Shown in pieces: positions 1-7,842 of a stretch of 64,000 bases of DNA. The notes beneath the pieces are model-generated. The model made no database searches, was not told the DNA's origin, and worked only from the letters and a program-made list of their open reading frames with translations. Each line of letters begins with the position of its first letter. The stretch's first letter is position 1. Made by a program: the position numbers and the translations under genes. Location of the stretch: positions 620,001-684,000 of the forward strand of contig NZ_CAXBGN010000002.1 in the NCBI RefSeq assembly GCF_963975415.1. Direction: 5' to 3'. Source of the DNA: Kriegella sp963975415. Lineage in GTDB: Bacteria; Bacteroidota; Bacteroidia; Flavobacteriales; Flavobacteriaceae.

Positions 1-209
1 TCAAAGGTTTGGGAGAAATGAAATACCTACGTAACGTACTTCTTTTTGCCACTTTCTTAGGCTTTGTTCCGGTTTTATATTTAGGAAAATTTATGCATTG
101 GGGGTTATACGGTATATGGATCGCCTTTACCGTTTGGATGCTGGTACGGGGCGGGGCATTGGTTTGGAAGTTCCGTCGAAAGTTTCGCCCGTTATTGCAA
201 AAGGTTTAA
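1..209 (+). CDS. C-terminal end of a MATE-family multidrug/polysaccharide-type flippase (partial)
   Basis: The frame is open to the left edge (first full codon at base 3) and stops at 207-209, so only about 68 residues of the C-terminus are present. Two hydrophobic segments are visible, one around LLFATFLGFVPVLY and one around GLYGIWIAFTVWMLV, followed by a basic cytoplasmic tail (KFRRKFRPLLQ). The pattern of a final helix with GxxGIWIA and an Arg/Lys-rich end is typical of the last two helices of MATE (NorM/DinF) transporters. MATE proteins are Na+/H+ antiporters that export cationic drugs. The assignment rests on a short piece, so another 12-helix membrane transporter is possible. It lies 21 bp upstream of the crotonase gene and may be co-transcribed with it. 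Confidence 0.55.
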   Translation, partial: KGLGEMKYLRNVLLFATFLGFVPVLYLGKFMHWGLYGIWIAFTVWMLVRGGALVWKFRRKFRPLLQKV

Positions 210-230
210 TTTTGGTTCAAAAGAAAACCT

Positions 231-998
231 ATGGGAACCTCAAGAGAAAACGGAAGTCTTTATACTTCCATAGAAAATCGAATCGCAACAGTTGAATTTG
301 GCCACCCGGCCAGTAATTCTTTTGTTCTCGAACTTCTCAATAGGTTGACCGATACGTTTGATAAACTTTCTGAGAACCCAGATGTTTCCGTTGTTGTATT
401 GAAATCGGAAGGCAATCGTACTTTTTGTGCAGGTGCCTCCTTTGACGAATTGACCGCCGTAGCGACTTTAGCCGAAGGAAAAGTTTTCTTCAGTGGCTTT
501 GCCAATGTCATCAACGCCATGCGCCGGTGTAAAAAACCGATTGTTGGCCGTGTACAGGGTAAAGCTGTTGGTGGCGGGGTCGGACTCATCTCGGCTTGTG
601 ACTATGTTTTTGCTACCGTTGATGCAGCCATCCGCCTCTCCGAATTAAGTATTGGAATCGCTCCCTTGGTCATTGCGCCGGCTGTAGAGCGAAAGCTGGG
701 AAAAAGTGGACTTTCAGAACTTTCATTAGCCCCGACCGAGTGGAAAAATGCCTATTGGGCACAAGAAAAAGGCCTTTATGCCAAAGTTTTTGACCAAAGG
801 AAGGAAATGGATAAGGAAATCGAGTTTTTTGTAGAAAAACTGGCTTCATACAACCCCGAGGCAATTGAAGAATGGAAAAAAGTACTCTGGGAAGGCACCG
901 ACCATTGGGATATTCTACTGCCAGAACGTGCCGCCATAACCGGAAAACTAGTGCTTTCACAGTTTACAAGAAACGCGCTTTCAAAATTTAAGAAATAA
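231..998 (+). CDS. Enoyl-CoA hydratase/isomerase (crotonase) family protein
   Basis: This 255-residue protein has the crotonase fold hallmarks: oxyanion-hole segments CAGA (66-69) and GGGVG (114-118), followed by SACDYVFA. The glutamate that follows the GGG turn in classical enoyl-CoA hydratase is absent (glycine at 118). The second glutamate is kept in LSELSIGIAP (E138). That arrangement resembles the methylglutaconyl-CoA hydratase/LiuC branch, which also has a GGxxGL turn and an LSE-x-x-LG-x-x-PA motif, so a role in leucine/isovalerate or other branched acyl-CoA catabolism is an inference. The length is normal for the family. The ATG at 231 is preceded by only 21 bp after the MATE stop. Cytoplasmic. 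The family call is secure; the substrate is not. Confidence 0.85.
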   Translation: MGTSRENGSLYTSIENRIATVEFGHPASNSFVLELLNRLTDTFDKLSENPDVSVVVLKSEGNRTFCAGASFDELTAVATLAEGKVFFSGFANVINAMRRCKKPIVGRVQGKAVGGGVGLISACDYVFATVDAAIRLSELSIGIAPLVIAPAVERKLGKSGLSELSLAPTEWKNAYWAQEKGLYAKVFDQRKEMDKEIEFFVEKLASYNPEAIEEWKKVLWEGTDHWDILLPERAAITGKLVLSQFTRNALSKFKK

Positions 999-1040
999 TA
1001 AAAATATCATAGGAACGTTCTATTCCCAAAAATCTATACA

Positions 1041-1154
1041 ATGAAATTTCTGAATTTTTTAAACGGTGATCTTATATTGCCGCTTCTAGCACTTTTTGTG
1101 GTCGTTATTTATTTTGTGAACCGCATTCGTACACGAAGAAAGTTCAAACGATGA
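1041..1154 (+). CDS. Small single-helix membrane protein, 37 residues
   Basis: ATG at 1041 and TGA at 1152-1154 encode a 37-residue peptide. It has one strongly hydrophobic stretch (LPLLALFVVVIYFV) ending in a highly basic tail (NRIRTRRKFKR), the layout of a small inner-membrane protein with its C-terminus in the cytoplasm. It sits in the gap between the crotonase gene and the DUF3592 gene and would be co-transcribed with the latter, 6 bp downstream. I do not recognise a family. The clear membrane-anchor composition and tight packing argue for a real gene, but a chance frame cannot be excluded. Confidence 0.45.
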   Translation: MKFLNFLNGDLILPLLALFVVVIYFVNRIRTRRKFKR

Positions 1155-1160
1155 TGAATC

Positions 1161-1589
1161 GTGTCTAGCAACAGAAATATGGGTTGGGCAATATTCTATG
1201 GATTATTATTTCTTCTGGGCGCCTTTATCGCTTATAGTGCATTTGTACAATATCAGAAAACACAGCGTCTTTTAGACTGTGGAATAAGAACTACAGCCAA
1301 GGTAATCGATTTACGGGTTTCTCAAAGCGATGACGGAACCACCTATAGACCAGTTTTTGAATATACCGACAGAACTCTAGTCGTAAGAACATTCGAAAGC
1401 CAGATAAGTTCCAGTCCTGCGCCATATACCATTGGCGATACCGTGAAAATAATCTATAACCCCAAGGAAAAAGACGCCGTAAAGACTGTTTCCTTTTGGG
1501 GACTTTTTCGATGGAGCGTAATACTTTCCATGATAGCCGCGCCCCTCTTGATTATCGGAGGCAGCTATTTGCTTTACATTAGCAGATAA
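1161..1589 (+). CDS. DUF3592-like membrane protein
   Basis: This 142-residue protein has an N-terminal helix (IFYGLLFLLGAFIAYSAFV), a soluble beta-rich middle and a C-terminal helix (SVILSMIAAPLLIIGGSYLLYI). The middle contains TTAKVIDL, YRPVFEYTD and TIGDTVKIIYNPKEKDAV. This is the DUF3592 arrangement, in which a small beta domain with a final Y-x-P-x-x-P/K-like turn is displayed between two helices. The stop codon at 1155-1157 limits the start to the GTG at 1161 or the ATG at 1179. The ATG would give the cleaner membrane start (MGWAIFYG). Function is unknown. Confidence 0.65.
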   Translation: MSSNRNMGWAIFYGLLFLLGAFIAYSAFVQYQKTQRLLDCGIRTTAKVIDLRVSQSDDGTTYRPVFEYTDRTLVVRTFESQISSSPAPYTIGDTVKIIYNPKEKDAVKTVSFWGLFRWSVILSMIAAPLLIIGGSYLLYISR

Positions 1590-1730
1590 TCTGAAACTTC
1601 AGCTTACGCTCAGCATATAATATTCTAAATTTCCAATCGAGAAAAAAGACTTAATCTCCATTTAATCAAAACGCAACACCGGCTATAAACTTTTTTCTTA
1701 ACTTTCGTGGAGAATTACAGCCATACCTCC

Positions 1731-2939
1731 ATGAGATTTTTGAAAATTATTCCCGTTTTACTTATTGTTTCTATTTTTATCAATTGCCATCCGAAGAAAA
1801 AAGATAGCCGCCAAAAGAATACCAAATGGTACAAAGGCAACCTACATACGCACTCCTATTGGAGTGATGGCGATGAATTTCCGGAAGTTATCCTAGACTG
1901 GTATAAAACACGCGGGTATGAGTTTATGGCCTTATCTGATCACAATACCGTGGCGAGGGAAGAAAAATGGAAAACCATTTCAGAAGATTCCATCTATCAA
2001 ACAGCCTTTCGAAAATATTTGAATACCTACGGTGACGATTGGGTTGCCCATAAAATCGATTCGGGCAAGACCCTAGTTAAACTTAAAACCTTTGCAGAAT
2101 ATCGAGACCTGGTCGAAGAGCCGGGGAAATTTTTGGTCATCCCCTCTGAAGAAATTACCGATGGTTTTGAGGGCAAACACATTCATATGAACGCCACCAA
2201 CATTCAAGAAAAAATTGAACCTCAAGGGGGCTCGAGTGTTGCAGAAGTGATGCAAAACAACATAAATCAGGTTCTCGACCAACGTGAGCGAACCGGTGTA
2301 CCCATAATGCCACATATCAACCATCCCAACTTTTTCTATAGTATAAGCCTTGATGATATGATTTCATTGAAGGGCGAACGTTTTTTTGAGGTTTACAATG
2401 GCCATCCGATGGTGCACAACATGGGTGATTCCACTCATATTTCTACGGAAGACATGTGGGACCTTATCAACATTTCTTACTTAGAAAGCAATAAACCATT
2501 GATGTATGGTCTGGCAACCGACGACTCGCATAGCTATCATAAAAAAGGCAAGAAATGGAGTAATGCCGGCAGGGGTTGGGTGATGGTACAATCTGATACC
2601 CTTTCCGCGAAAGCGCTTATAACATCTATGGAGGCAGGGCAATTTTACAGCAGTACAGGAGTCACCCTGAAAGAGGTAAATTATCAGGACAATACCTTGT
2701 CAGTAGTGGTTGATGCAGAACAGGGCGTTACTTATTCTATTGTTTTTATAGGATGTAAAAAAGGAGAGTCCGAATCCAGCGTATTCAAATCAATCGTTGG
2801 CAACGAGGCCAGTGTTGAAATGACAGATGATATTTTATTTATGCGGTGCAAAATTACCTCTTCGAAATTGCAAGACAACCCTATTGAAAATATACTGTAT
2901 GAAACCGCATGGACGCAGCCTGTGCTCCCTACAAATTAA
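1731..2939 (+). CDS. PHP-domain metallophosphoesterase-like lipoprotein
   Basis: I start at the ATG at 1731 because it opens directly into a lipoprotein signal (MRFLKIIPVLLIVSIFINC, lipobox IFINC). The GTG at 1707 would put extra polar residues before the signal. The mature part begins with the PHP signature GNLHTHSYWSDG followed by DWYKTRGYEFMALSDHNTV, i.e. the HxH and SDH metal-binding motifs. Further candidate metal ligands are in ITDGFEGKHIHMN, MPHINHPNF and LATDDSHSY. PHP enzymes hydrolyse phosphoesters with a tri-metal site; a lipid-anchored version would act in the periplasm or on the cell surface. It converges with the ABC exporter gene, with stops 9 bp apart. The substrate cannot be told. 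Confidence 0.8.
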   Translation: MRFLKIIPVLLIVSIFINCHPKKKDSRQKNTKWYKGNLHTHSYWSDGDEFPEVILDWYKTRGYEFMALSDHNTVAREEKWKTISEDSIYQTAFRKYLNTYGDDWVAHKIDSGKTLVKLKTFAEYRDLVEEPGKFLVIPSEEITDGFEGKHIHMNATNIQEKIEPQGGSSVAEVMQNNINQVLDQRERTGVPIMPHINHPNFFYSISLDDMISLKGERFFEVYNGHPMVHNMGDSTHISTEDMWDLINISYLESNKPLMYGLATDDSHSYHKKGKKWSNAGRGWVMVQSDTLSAKALITSMEAGQFYSSTGVTLKEVNYQDNTLSVVVDAEQGVTYSIVFIGCKKGESESSVFKSIVGNEASVEMTDDILFMRCKITSSKLQDNPIENILYETAWTQPVLPTN

Positions 2940-2948
2940 CTGCTTGTC

Positions 2949-4784
2949 TCATTGGTATCCTGCTGCCTGCAATTTAAAGAGTTCGGCATAGAGCTTAGGG
3001 TTTGCCATAAGCTCATCGTGCGTACCGATTTCCAATACTTTTCCATCATCGAGCACCAATACCCTATCGGCCATACGCACCGTACTAAAACGGTGCGAGA
3101 TGATAATACTTGTCTTGCCTTTGGTCAAGCCAATAAAACGTTCGAAAACTTCAAATTCGGCACGTGCATCCAAAGCAGATGTAGGTTCATCCAATATCAT
3201 AATAGCCGAATCTTTCATATATGCCCGCGCCAATGCGACTTTCTGCCACTGCCCGCCACTAAGTTCTTGTCCATTCTTAAAGCGCCTACCCAGTTGTTGA
3301 TCAAAACCATTTTTCATTTCGTCAACAACTTGATTTGCCAAACTCTTGTAGGCCGCATCCTGAATTTTTTCATGGTTTTGCAAGGCATCGATATTTCCAA
3401 CGGCAATGTTCTCTCTCAAGCTAAACTCATACCTAAAAAAGTCTTGAAAAATTACACCGAAGAGTTTTCGATATTCGGCTTTATCAAATTTTGAAATATT
3501 GATTCCGCCCATCAAAATCGTACCTTGGGTAGGTTCATAAAATCTTAAGATCAATTTTATTAAAGTCGTCTTTCCCGCACCATTTTGACCCACAAAGGCC
3601 ATTTTTTCTCCGGCACCCAGTGTAAAGGAAACCCCCTTCAATATTGCCGCTTCACTATCAGGATACGAAAAAAACACGTTCCGAAATTCAATGTCTTTTG
3701 TCATCTTGTTCGAAATGGGTACGCATTTATCGGTAACATCTTCGATTTCAAGGTCGATAAAATCAAAATAGTCTTGAAGGTAAAGGGCGCTTTCCGAAAT
3801 TCGGGTAAAACGCGAAAAGAAAGTCTGCAGATTGCTCTGTAATCGGTTGAATGAGCCTGAAAGAAAGGTGAGCTCACCCAAAGTGATCAACCCGTTCATC
3901 GTTCTATAAATGATAAGCACATAAGCCCCATAATAGGAAACAATGCCCAGCAGATTGAACAAGCCCCCAAAAACACTTTGACGAACGGCAAGCTTTCTAT
4001 TGAGCCTGTAATAACTATCGGAAAGTCTCCTAAATCGTTTTGCAATAAAATCGGTAAGCCCGAATAGCTTTATCTCTTTGGCCGTTTGATTATTCGCACC
4101 TATATAACGAAGATAATCGAGCTCTCGACGTTCGCTCGTCCAACTTCGTGCCAATGAATAACGGTCTGAACTAAACTTTATCTCATTGACAAATGCCGGT
4201 ATTACACTCAATACCAATAAAATAATAAGATAGGGCTCAAAATAAATTAGCCCGGCAATCAGTGAAGCAATTGAAATAACACTTTCTGCTTGGCTCAGCG
4301 CATTGCTCATCAAGTTTACCCTGCTGCTTGTCTGGGTACGTGCGCGTTCTAGTTTATCGTAGAACTCAGGGTTCTCCAATTGCTCCAACGTCAACTCGTT
4401 GGTCTTTCTTATGATTTTTTCGGAAGATGCGTTTGAATATAAATCTCCCAACAACCCATCGGTCAAGTTTACCAAACGGCCCAATACATCGGAAGTAATA
4501 GCAACGGCCAACTCAATGGCTACATATTGCCACAACAAATCGAAAGTTTTTTCAGACTGCCCGACTTGCAACACAATCTCATCGATTATCAATTTTCCGA
4601 TCCACAATAACACTACCGGGGCAAAAGCCTTTATAATACGGGCAAGCAGGTTTACAATGAACAAGGTTCGACCGGAACGATATATTTCCCCAAAAAATCG
4701 GGGAATGGAGCGCCAAGCCTTAAAGGAGTCTTTCAGCCCTACCTTGTTTTTATCTTTAATCGATTTGAGCTGTTTTCTCGCCAA
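2949..4784 (-). CDS. ABC exporter, fused transmembrane and ATPase domains
   Basis: This 611-residue half-transporter has an N-terminal six-helix exporter domain (about 40-330, including VNLLARIIKAFAPVVLLWIG and YLIILLVLSVIPAFV) and a C-terminal nucleotide-binding domain. The ATPase contains Walker A VGQNGAGKTTLIK, Q-loop FGVIFQDFFRYEFSLRENI, signature LSGGQWQKVALARAY, Walker B AIMILDEPTSALD and the H-switch IIISHR. The architecture is that of MsbA/peptide-type exporters working as homo- or heterodimers in the inner membrane. It appears monocistronic, and its promoter region is shared divergently with queD (4785-4904). The cargo is unknown. Confidence 0.9.
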   Translation of the reverse strand: MARKQLKSIKDKNKVGLKDSFKAWRSIPRFFGEIYRSGRTLFIVNLLARIIKAFAPVVLLWIGKLIIDEIVLQVGQSEKTFDLLWQYVAIELAVAITSDVLGRLVNLTDGLLGDLYSNASSEKIIRKTNELTLEQLENPEFYDKLERARTQTSSRVNLMSNALSQAESVISIASLIAGLIYFEPYLIILLVLSVIPAFVNEIKFSSDRYSLARSWTSERRELDYLRYIGANNQTAKEIKLFGLTDFIAKRFRRLSDSYYRLNRKLAVRQSVFGGLFNLLGIVSYYGAYVLIIYRTMNGLITLGELTFLSGSFNRLQSNLQTFFSRFTRISESALYLQDYFDFIDLEIEDVTDKCVPISNKMTKDIEFRNVFFSYPDSEAAILKGVSFTLGAGEKMAFVGQNGAGKTTLIKLILRFYEPTQGTILMGGINISKFDKAEYRKLFGVIFQDFFRYEFSLRENIAVGNIDALQNHEKIQDAAYKSLANQVVDEMKNGFDQQLGRRFKNGQELSGGQWQKVALARAYMKDSAIMILDEPTSALDARAEFEVFERFIGLTKGKTSIIISHRFSTVRMADRVLVLDDGKVLEIGTHDELMANPKLYAELFKLQAAGYQ

Positions 4785-4892
4785 GTCATTTTTTTTTGCA
4801 ATATATTATAAAAAGGGGTAGATAAGCATTTTGTTTACCTTTAGCTTCGGTCTAAATCAATTTTAGAAATCATACTTTTTAGCTTAAAACGC

Positions 4893-4900
4893 TATCTTTG
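4893..4900 (+). promoter_or_regulatory. -7 promoter box TATCTTTG of queD, almost leaderless
   Basis: TATCTTTG matches the Bacteroidota sigma-A -7 consensus TAnnTTTG and ends only 4 bp before the queD ATG at 4905. The transcript would start at or next to the start codon. No clear -33 TTG is seen at the usual distance. Confidence 0.5.
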
Positions 4901-4904
4901 CGCT

Positions 4905-5354
4905 ATGTCGAAAATAAGAATTACGAAACAATTCACCTTTGAAACGGGTCATGCTTTATACGGTTATGACGGCAAATGCAAGAACGTTCATGGTCACAGC
5001 TATAAATTGTCGGTAACCGTAATCGGAAAGCCCATAACGGAACCTGCTGCGGTTAAGCTTGGTATGGTCATCGATTTTGGAGATTTAAAAACCATCGTCA
5101 AGGAAGAAGTCATAAATCCGTTCGATCACGCCACCGTTTTTAATAAAAACACGCCACATAAAGAGTTGGCTCAAGAATTGATCGCCCGTGGACATAAAGT
5201 CATTTTGGCCGATTACCAACCCACCAGTGAAAATATGGTCATCGATTTTGCCGCAAAAATAAAAGCTAGAATTCCAGAAGGTCTACAACTGCACTCGCTT
5301 CAACTTCGAGAGACCGAAACCGCCTATGCCGAATGGTTTGCAGAAGATAATTAG
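4905..5354 (+). CDS. queD: 6-carboxy-5,6,7,8-tetrahydropterin synthase
   Basis: This 149-residue member of the PTPS/QueD family converts dihydroneopterin triphosphate to 6-carboxytetrahydropterin, the second step of queuosine/preQ0 synthesis. The zinc site is visible as H16 (FETGHAL) and H29/H31 (KNVHGHSYKL), with the catalytic-type cysteine C25 just before (GKCKNVHGH). The FDHATVFN and LRETETAYAEW segments complete the active site. No other queuosine gene is adjacent. QueD is preferred to the eukaryotic-type 6-pyruvoyl synthase because of its compact length and the CxxxHGH spacing. Confidence 0.9.
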   Translation: MSKIRITKQFTFETGHALYGYDGKCKNVHGHSYKLSVTVIGKPITEPAAVKLGMVIDFGDLKTIVKEEVINPFDHATVFNKNTPHKELAQELIARGHKVILADYQPTSENMVIDFAAKIKARIPEGLQLHSLQLRETETAYAEWFAEDN

Positions 5355-5449
5355 CTTTATGGTAGTGCGTTTCTATCGGCAGTTTAGAATTTCTTTACTT
5401 TTTCACGCAACCTTTAGGACTTTGATGCATTCTATAAATAAATTTAATA

Positions 5450-5965
5450 ATGAAAAAATTCCAGACGATTCTATTTTCTTTAATAACGGCCGTAACTTTT
5501 GTGGGTTGTAATTCCGATAACGGTGACACCAATTGTGTCGAAGATTTTACAGGTGCGCTAGCCTCCAGTGAAGAAGCATTTGTTGGAACTTGGACATTGA
5601 CCGCTATTACTGCCGAACAAGCGGTAGACATTACCGATGACAACGAAGATAATGCCTCCGAAGACATCTACGCGCAATATGAGGCCTGTGAAAAAGACGC
5701 CGCCTACACTTTCGAATCTGGCCGAATCTATAATTTTGTACAAGGGCAAAATGCAACGGGCTGTACCAATAAGGCTACGCTATCGGGAACTTGGAAACTT
5801 TCAGGGCAAACATTGAGTCTCACTGGTTCGTGTACCGTTCAAAATTTAACACTGCAATTTGATTCGGAATTTTCTGAATTTTCATCGACCAGTATTATTA
5901 ACATACTTGATGTAACGGGCAATACCATACAGACCAATGTCACTTTTACCTACTCCAAAAGCTAA
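5450..5965 (+). CDS. Lipocalin-like surface or periplasmic lipoprotein
   Basis: This 171-residue protein starts with a lipoprotein signal (MKKFQTILFSLITAVTFVGC, lipobox FVGC). The mature part contains VGTWTLTAI, AYTFESGRIYNF and LSGTWKLSGQTLSLT, the strand pattern of lipocalin-like and DUF5004-type Bacteroidota lipoproteins. Four cysteines (in DTNCVEDF, YEACEKD, TGCTNK and GSCTVQ) may form two disulfides. It stands alone between queD and lpxH. Function is unknown; the family is an inference from the W-x-L and YTF patterns. Confidence 0.65.
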   Translation: MKKFQTILFSLITAVTFVGCNSDNGDTNCVEDFTGALASSEEAFVGTWTLTAITAEQAVDITDDNEDNASEDIYAQYEACEKDAAYTFESGRIYNFVQGQNATGCTNKATLSGTWKLSGQTLSLTGSCTVQNLTLQFDSEFSEFSSTSIINILDVTGNTIQTNVTFTYSKS

Positions 5966-6023
5966 TAACGGGTTCAACTTAAATACAATTAGTAAAAGAA
6001 AGCACTTGGCGTTACATCCTTCT

Positions 6024-6053
6024 TTGGAGGCAAAAAGGCTTTGCCTATCTTTG
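6024..6053 (+). promoter_or_regulatory. sigma-A promoter of lpxH (TTG-N19-TATCTTTG)
   Basis: A TTG at 6024-6026 is separated by 19 bp from TATCTTTG at 6046-6053, matching the Bacteroidota -33/-7 arrangement. The -7 box ends 7 bp before the lpxH ATG, so the mRNA leader would be a few bases long at most. Confidence 0.6.
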
Positions 6054-6060
6054 CCGCTAC

Positions 6061-6831
6061 ATGAAAACCATTACACTTCCAGAAGGAAAGAAAGTATACT
6101 TCTCAAGTGACAATCACTTGGGAGCCCCGACCATGGAACAAAGTCGGCCACGTGAAAAGAAATTTGTAGCTTGGTTGGATACGGTTAAGCATGATGCGGC
6201 CGCCATTTTTTTATTAGGCGATCTTTTTGACTTTTGGATGGAATACAAATCAGTTATTCCGAAAGGATTTACCCGAACTTTTGGGAAACTGGCCGAACTT
6301 TCGGATGCCGGTATTCCCATCTACTATTTTGTAGGCAATCACGACCTTTGGATGAACGGTTACTTCGAAGAGGAGCTTAATATTCCGGTTTTTCATAAGC
6401 CCCAACAGTTCACCTTTAACACAACTTCTTTTTTTATTGGCCATGGTGATGGCCTTGGCCCTGGCGACAAAGGCTATAAACGTATGAAAAAGGTGTTTAC
6501 CAATCCCATTGCAAAATGGTTTTACCGATGGGTACATCCCGATTGGGGCGTTCGCTTGGCGCAGTACTTCTCGGTAAAAAACAAAATGATATCGGGAGAT
6601 GAGGATGTGAAATTTTTGGGAGAAGATAAAGAATGGTTGGTACAGTACGCCAAACGCAAACTCGAACAACAACATTACGACTACTTCGTATTTGGTCATC
6701 GCCACTTGCCCTTGGAAATAGACCTCAATGAAAAGTCTACCTATGTCAATCTAGGCGACTGGATTTCATATTATACCTACGCCGTTTTTGATGGCGAAAA
6801 ATTGCAATTGAAGCACTATGAAAGCAATTAG
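6061..6831 (+). CDS. lpxH: UDP-2,3-diacylglucosamine diphosphatase
   Basis: This 256-residue calcineurin-type metallophosphoesterase carries the LpxH-like metal motifs: SSDNHLG (D17, H19), LLGDLFDFW (G53, D54), GNHDLW (92-97), GHGDGLGPGD, and a final FGHRHLP. LpxH removes UMP from UDP-2,3-diacylglucosamine to give lipid X on the cytoplasmic face of the inner membrane, a step of lipid A synthesis. Its length and the GDxFDFW/GNHD spacing match Bacteroidota LpxH proteins. It has its own near-leaderless promoter and appears monocistronic. Confidence 0.87.
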   Translation: MKTITLPEGKKVYFSSDNHLGAPTMEQSRPREKKFVAWLDTVKHDAAAIFLLGDLFDFWMEYKSVIPKGFTRTFGKLAELSDAGIPIYYFVGNHDLWMNGYFEEELNIPVFHKPQQFTFNTTSFFIGHGDGLGPGDKGYKRMKKVFTNPIAKWFYRWVHPDWGVRLAQYFSVKNKMISGDEDVKFLGEDKEWLVQYAKRKLEQQHYDYFVFGHRHLPLEIDLNEKSTYVNLGDWISYYTYAVFDGEKLQLKHYESN

Positions 6832-6877
6832 CAATGTATCATTAGGGGTAATTGTCTTTTCAACTGTTTGAAAAAGA

Positions 6878-7390
6878 TTACTCCCACCATCCATTTTGTT
6901 TTCTTATATAAATGATTTGTCCGGTGTGATAGGCATTATGGGCACAAATACTCGCAATAGTGTCGCTCCATTCCAACAATTCTTTTTCAGTGGCCCTTTC
7001 GACCGAATGTTCCCATTCCTTTTGAATACTGTCCAACTTTTTCGTTGCATCCATCCAATTTGCTGTATCCAATATGTCAAAAGTCGAATCATTATCACTT
7101 TTAAAATCAGGTAGATTCTTTCCCTTAAAGGCAATCATCACCCTTTCGTTCCAAAATATTAAATGCGACACCAATTCCTCTATGGAATGATTGTTGGGGC
7201 CATCTTTCCATTTAGCTTGTTCAGCTGTTACGCCTGCAACAGCCAATTTTACAGGTACAAACCAATCTTTTTCCGTGTGTGTATACTTCAGTTGACTTAA
7301 CAATAAAGGTCTTAGGCCAGGTACATTTCTTTTTGTGGAACATCCCAAAATCAATAATAAGAAGACCACTACCACTAGGCTTAGTTTCAC
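6878..7390 (-). CDS. DinB-like putative metal-dependent lipoprotein
   Basis: This 170-residue protein starts at a GTG (7388-7390) with a lipoprotein signal (MKLSLVVVVFLLLILGC). The mature part has the DinB four-helix signature: SIEELVSHLIFWNERV (first metal histidine), and near the end ICAHNAYHTGQIIYIRKQNGWW, which supplies the paired histidines. DinB proteins bind divalent metal; many are bacillithiol- or mycothiol-linked transferases, while secreted ones have no known role. It is the last gene of a minus-strand run that starts with the DUF6607-like gene of the haem locus, 33 bp from the preceding gene, and may belong to that operon. Confidence 0.7.
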   Translation of the reverse strand: MKLSLVVVVFLLLILGCSTKRNVPGLRPLLLSQLKYTHTEKDWFVPVKLAVAGVTAEQAKWKDGPNNHSIEELVSHLIFWNERVMIAFKGKNLPDFKSDNDSTFDILDTANWMDATKKLDSIQKEWEHSVERATEKELLEWSDTIASICAHNAYHTGQIIYIRKQNGWWE

Positions 7391-7423
7391 AAGTATCTTT
7401 TAAAGGGAGGAAGCGCTGGAACT

Positions 7424-7780
7424 TTATAAAATTCCGTCTAAAAAATTATCCAAATTTAGCTGAAATAAAGTCCCCTCTACTAAATCTTGAACGGCATAAA
7501 GTTCATTTTGGCTTAATGCCAAGGTGACCTGAGGGGCAGGCGTGTCTAGCAGCAGTGAGCGGCACGCATCGTTATGCCTACAGTCTTTGCACAAGTTTCG
7601 ATGGCCTTCTTTAAAGGTACACCTTATGTTATGAGAAAACCGAACCAGCTCTTCGATTGAAAGTAATAAACCAGTATCTCGAAACACGATTTGAACCTTA
7701 TTCTTATCTTTTGAGGTATTCCTCTTCCATTGAAAGGCTACACCGAATTGATTATGGTAAATGGGGTTGATATCATCCAT
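7424..7780 (-). CDS. Four-cysteine small protein in the haem locus
   Basis: This 118-residue cytoplasmic-looking protein has no signal peptide. Its notable feature is a cysteine cluster with spacing C-x9-C-x2-C-x5-C (C54, C64, C67, C73), accompanied by histidines H50, H60 and H69, which could bind an Fe-S cluster or zinc. The remainder is mixed alpha/beta with GVAFQWKR and QIVFRDTGLLLSIEEL. It lies 62 bp downstream of the DUF6607-like gene on the same strand, in a locus with a TonB receptor and HmuY. I believe similar small proteins accompany haem receptor loci in Bacteroidota, but I cannot give a firm family name. A haem- or iron-handling role is inferred from context only. Confidence 0.6.
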   Translation of the reverse strand: MDDINPIYHNQFGVAFQWKRNTSKDKNKVQIVFRDTGLLLSIEELVRFSHNIRCTFKEGHRNLCKDCRHNDACRSLLLDTPAPQVTLALSQNELYAVQDLVEGTLFQLNLDNFLDGIL

Positions 7781-7842
7781 ATTATGGTATAAAATTTATT
7801 GTGGTTCATTTGTGAACCCTATTAAGCATATCGGTTTCTTGT

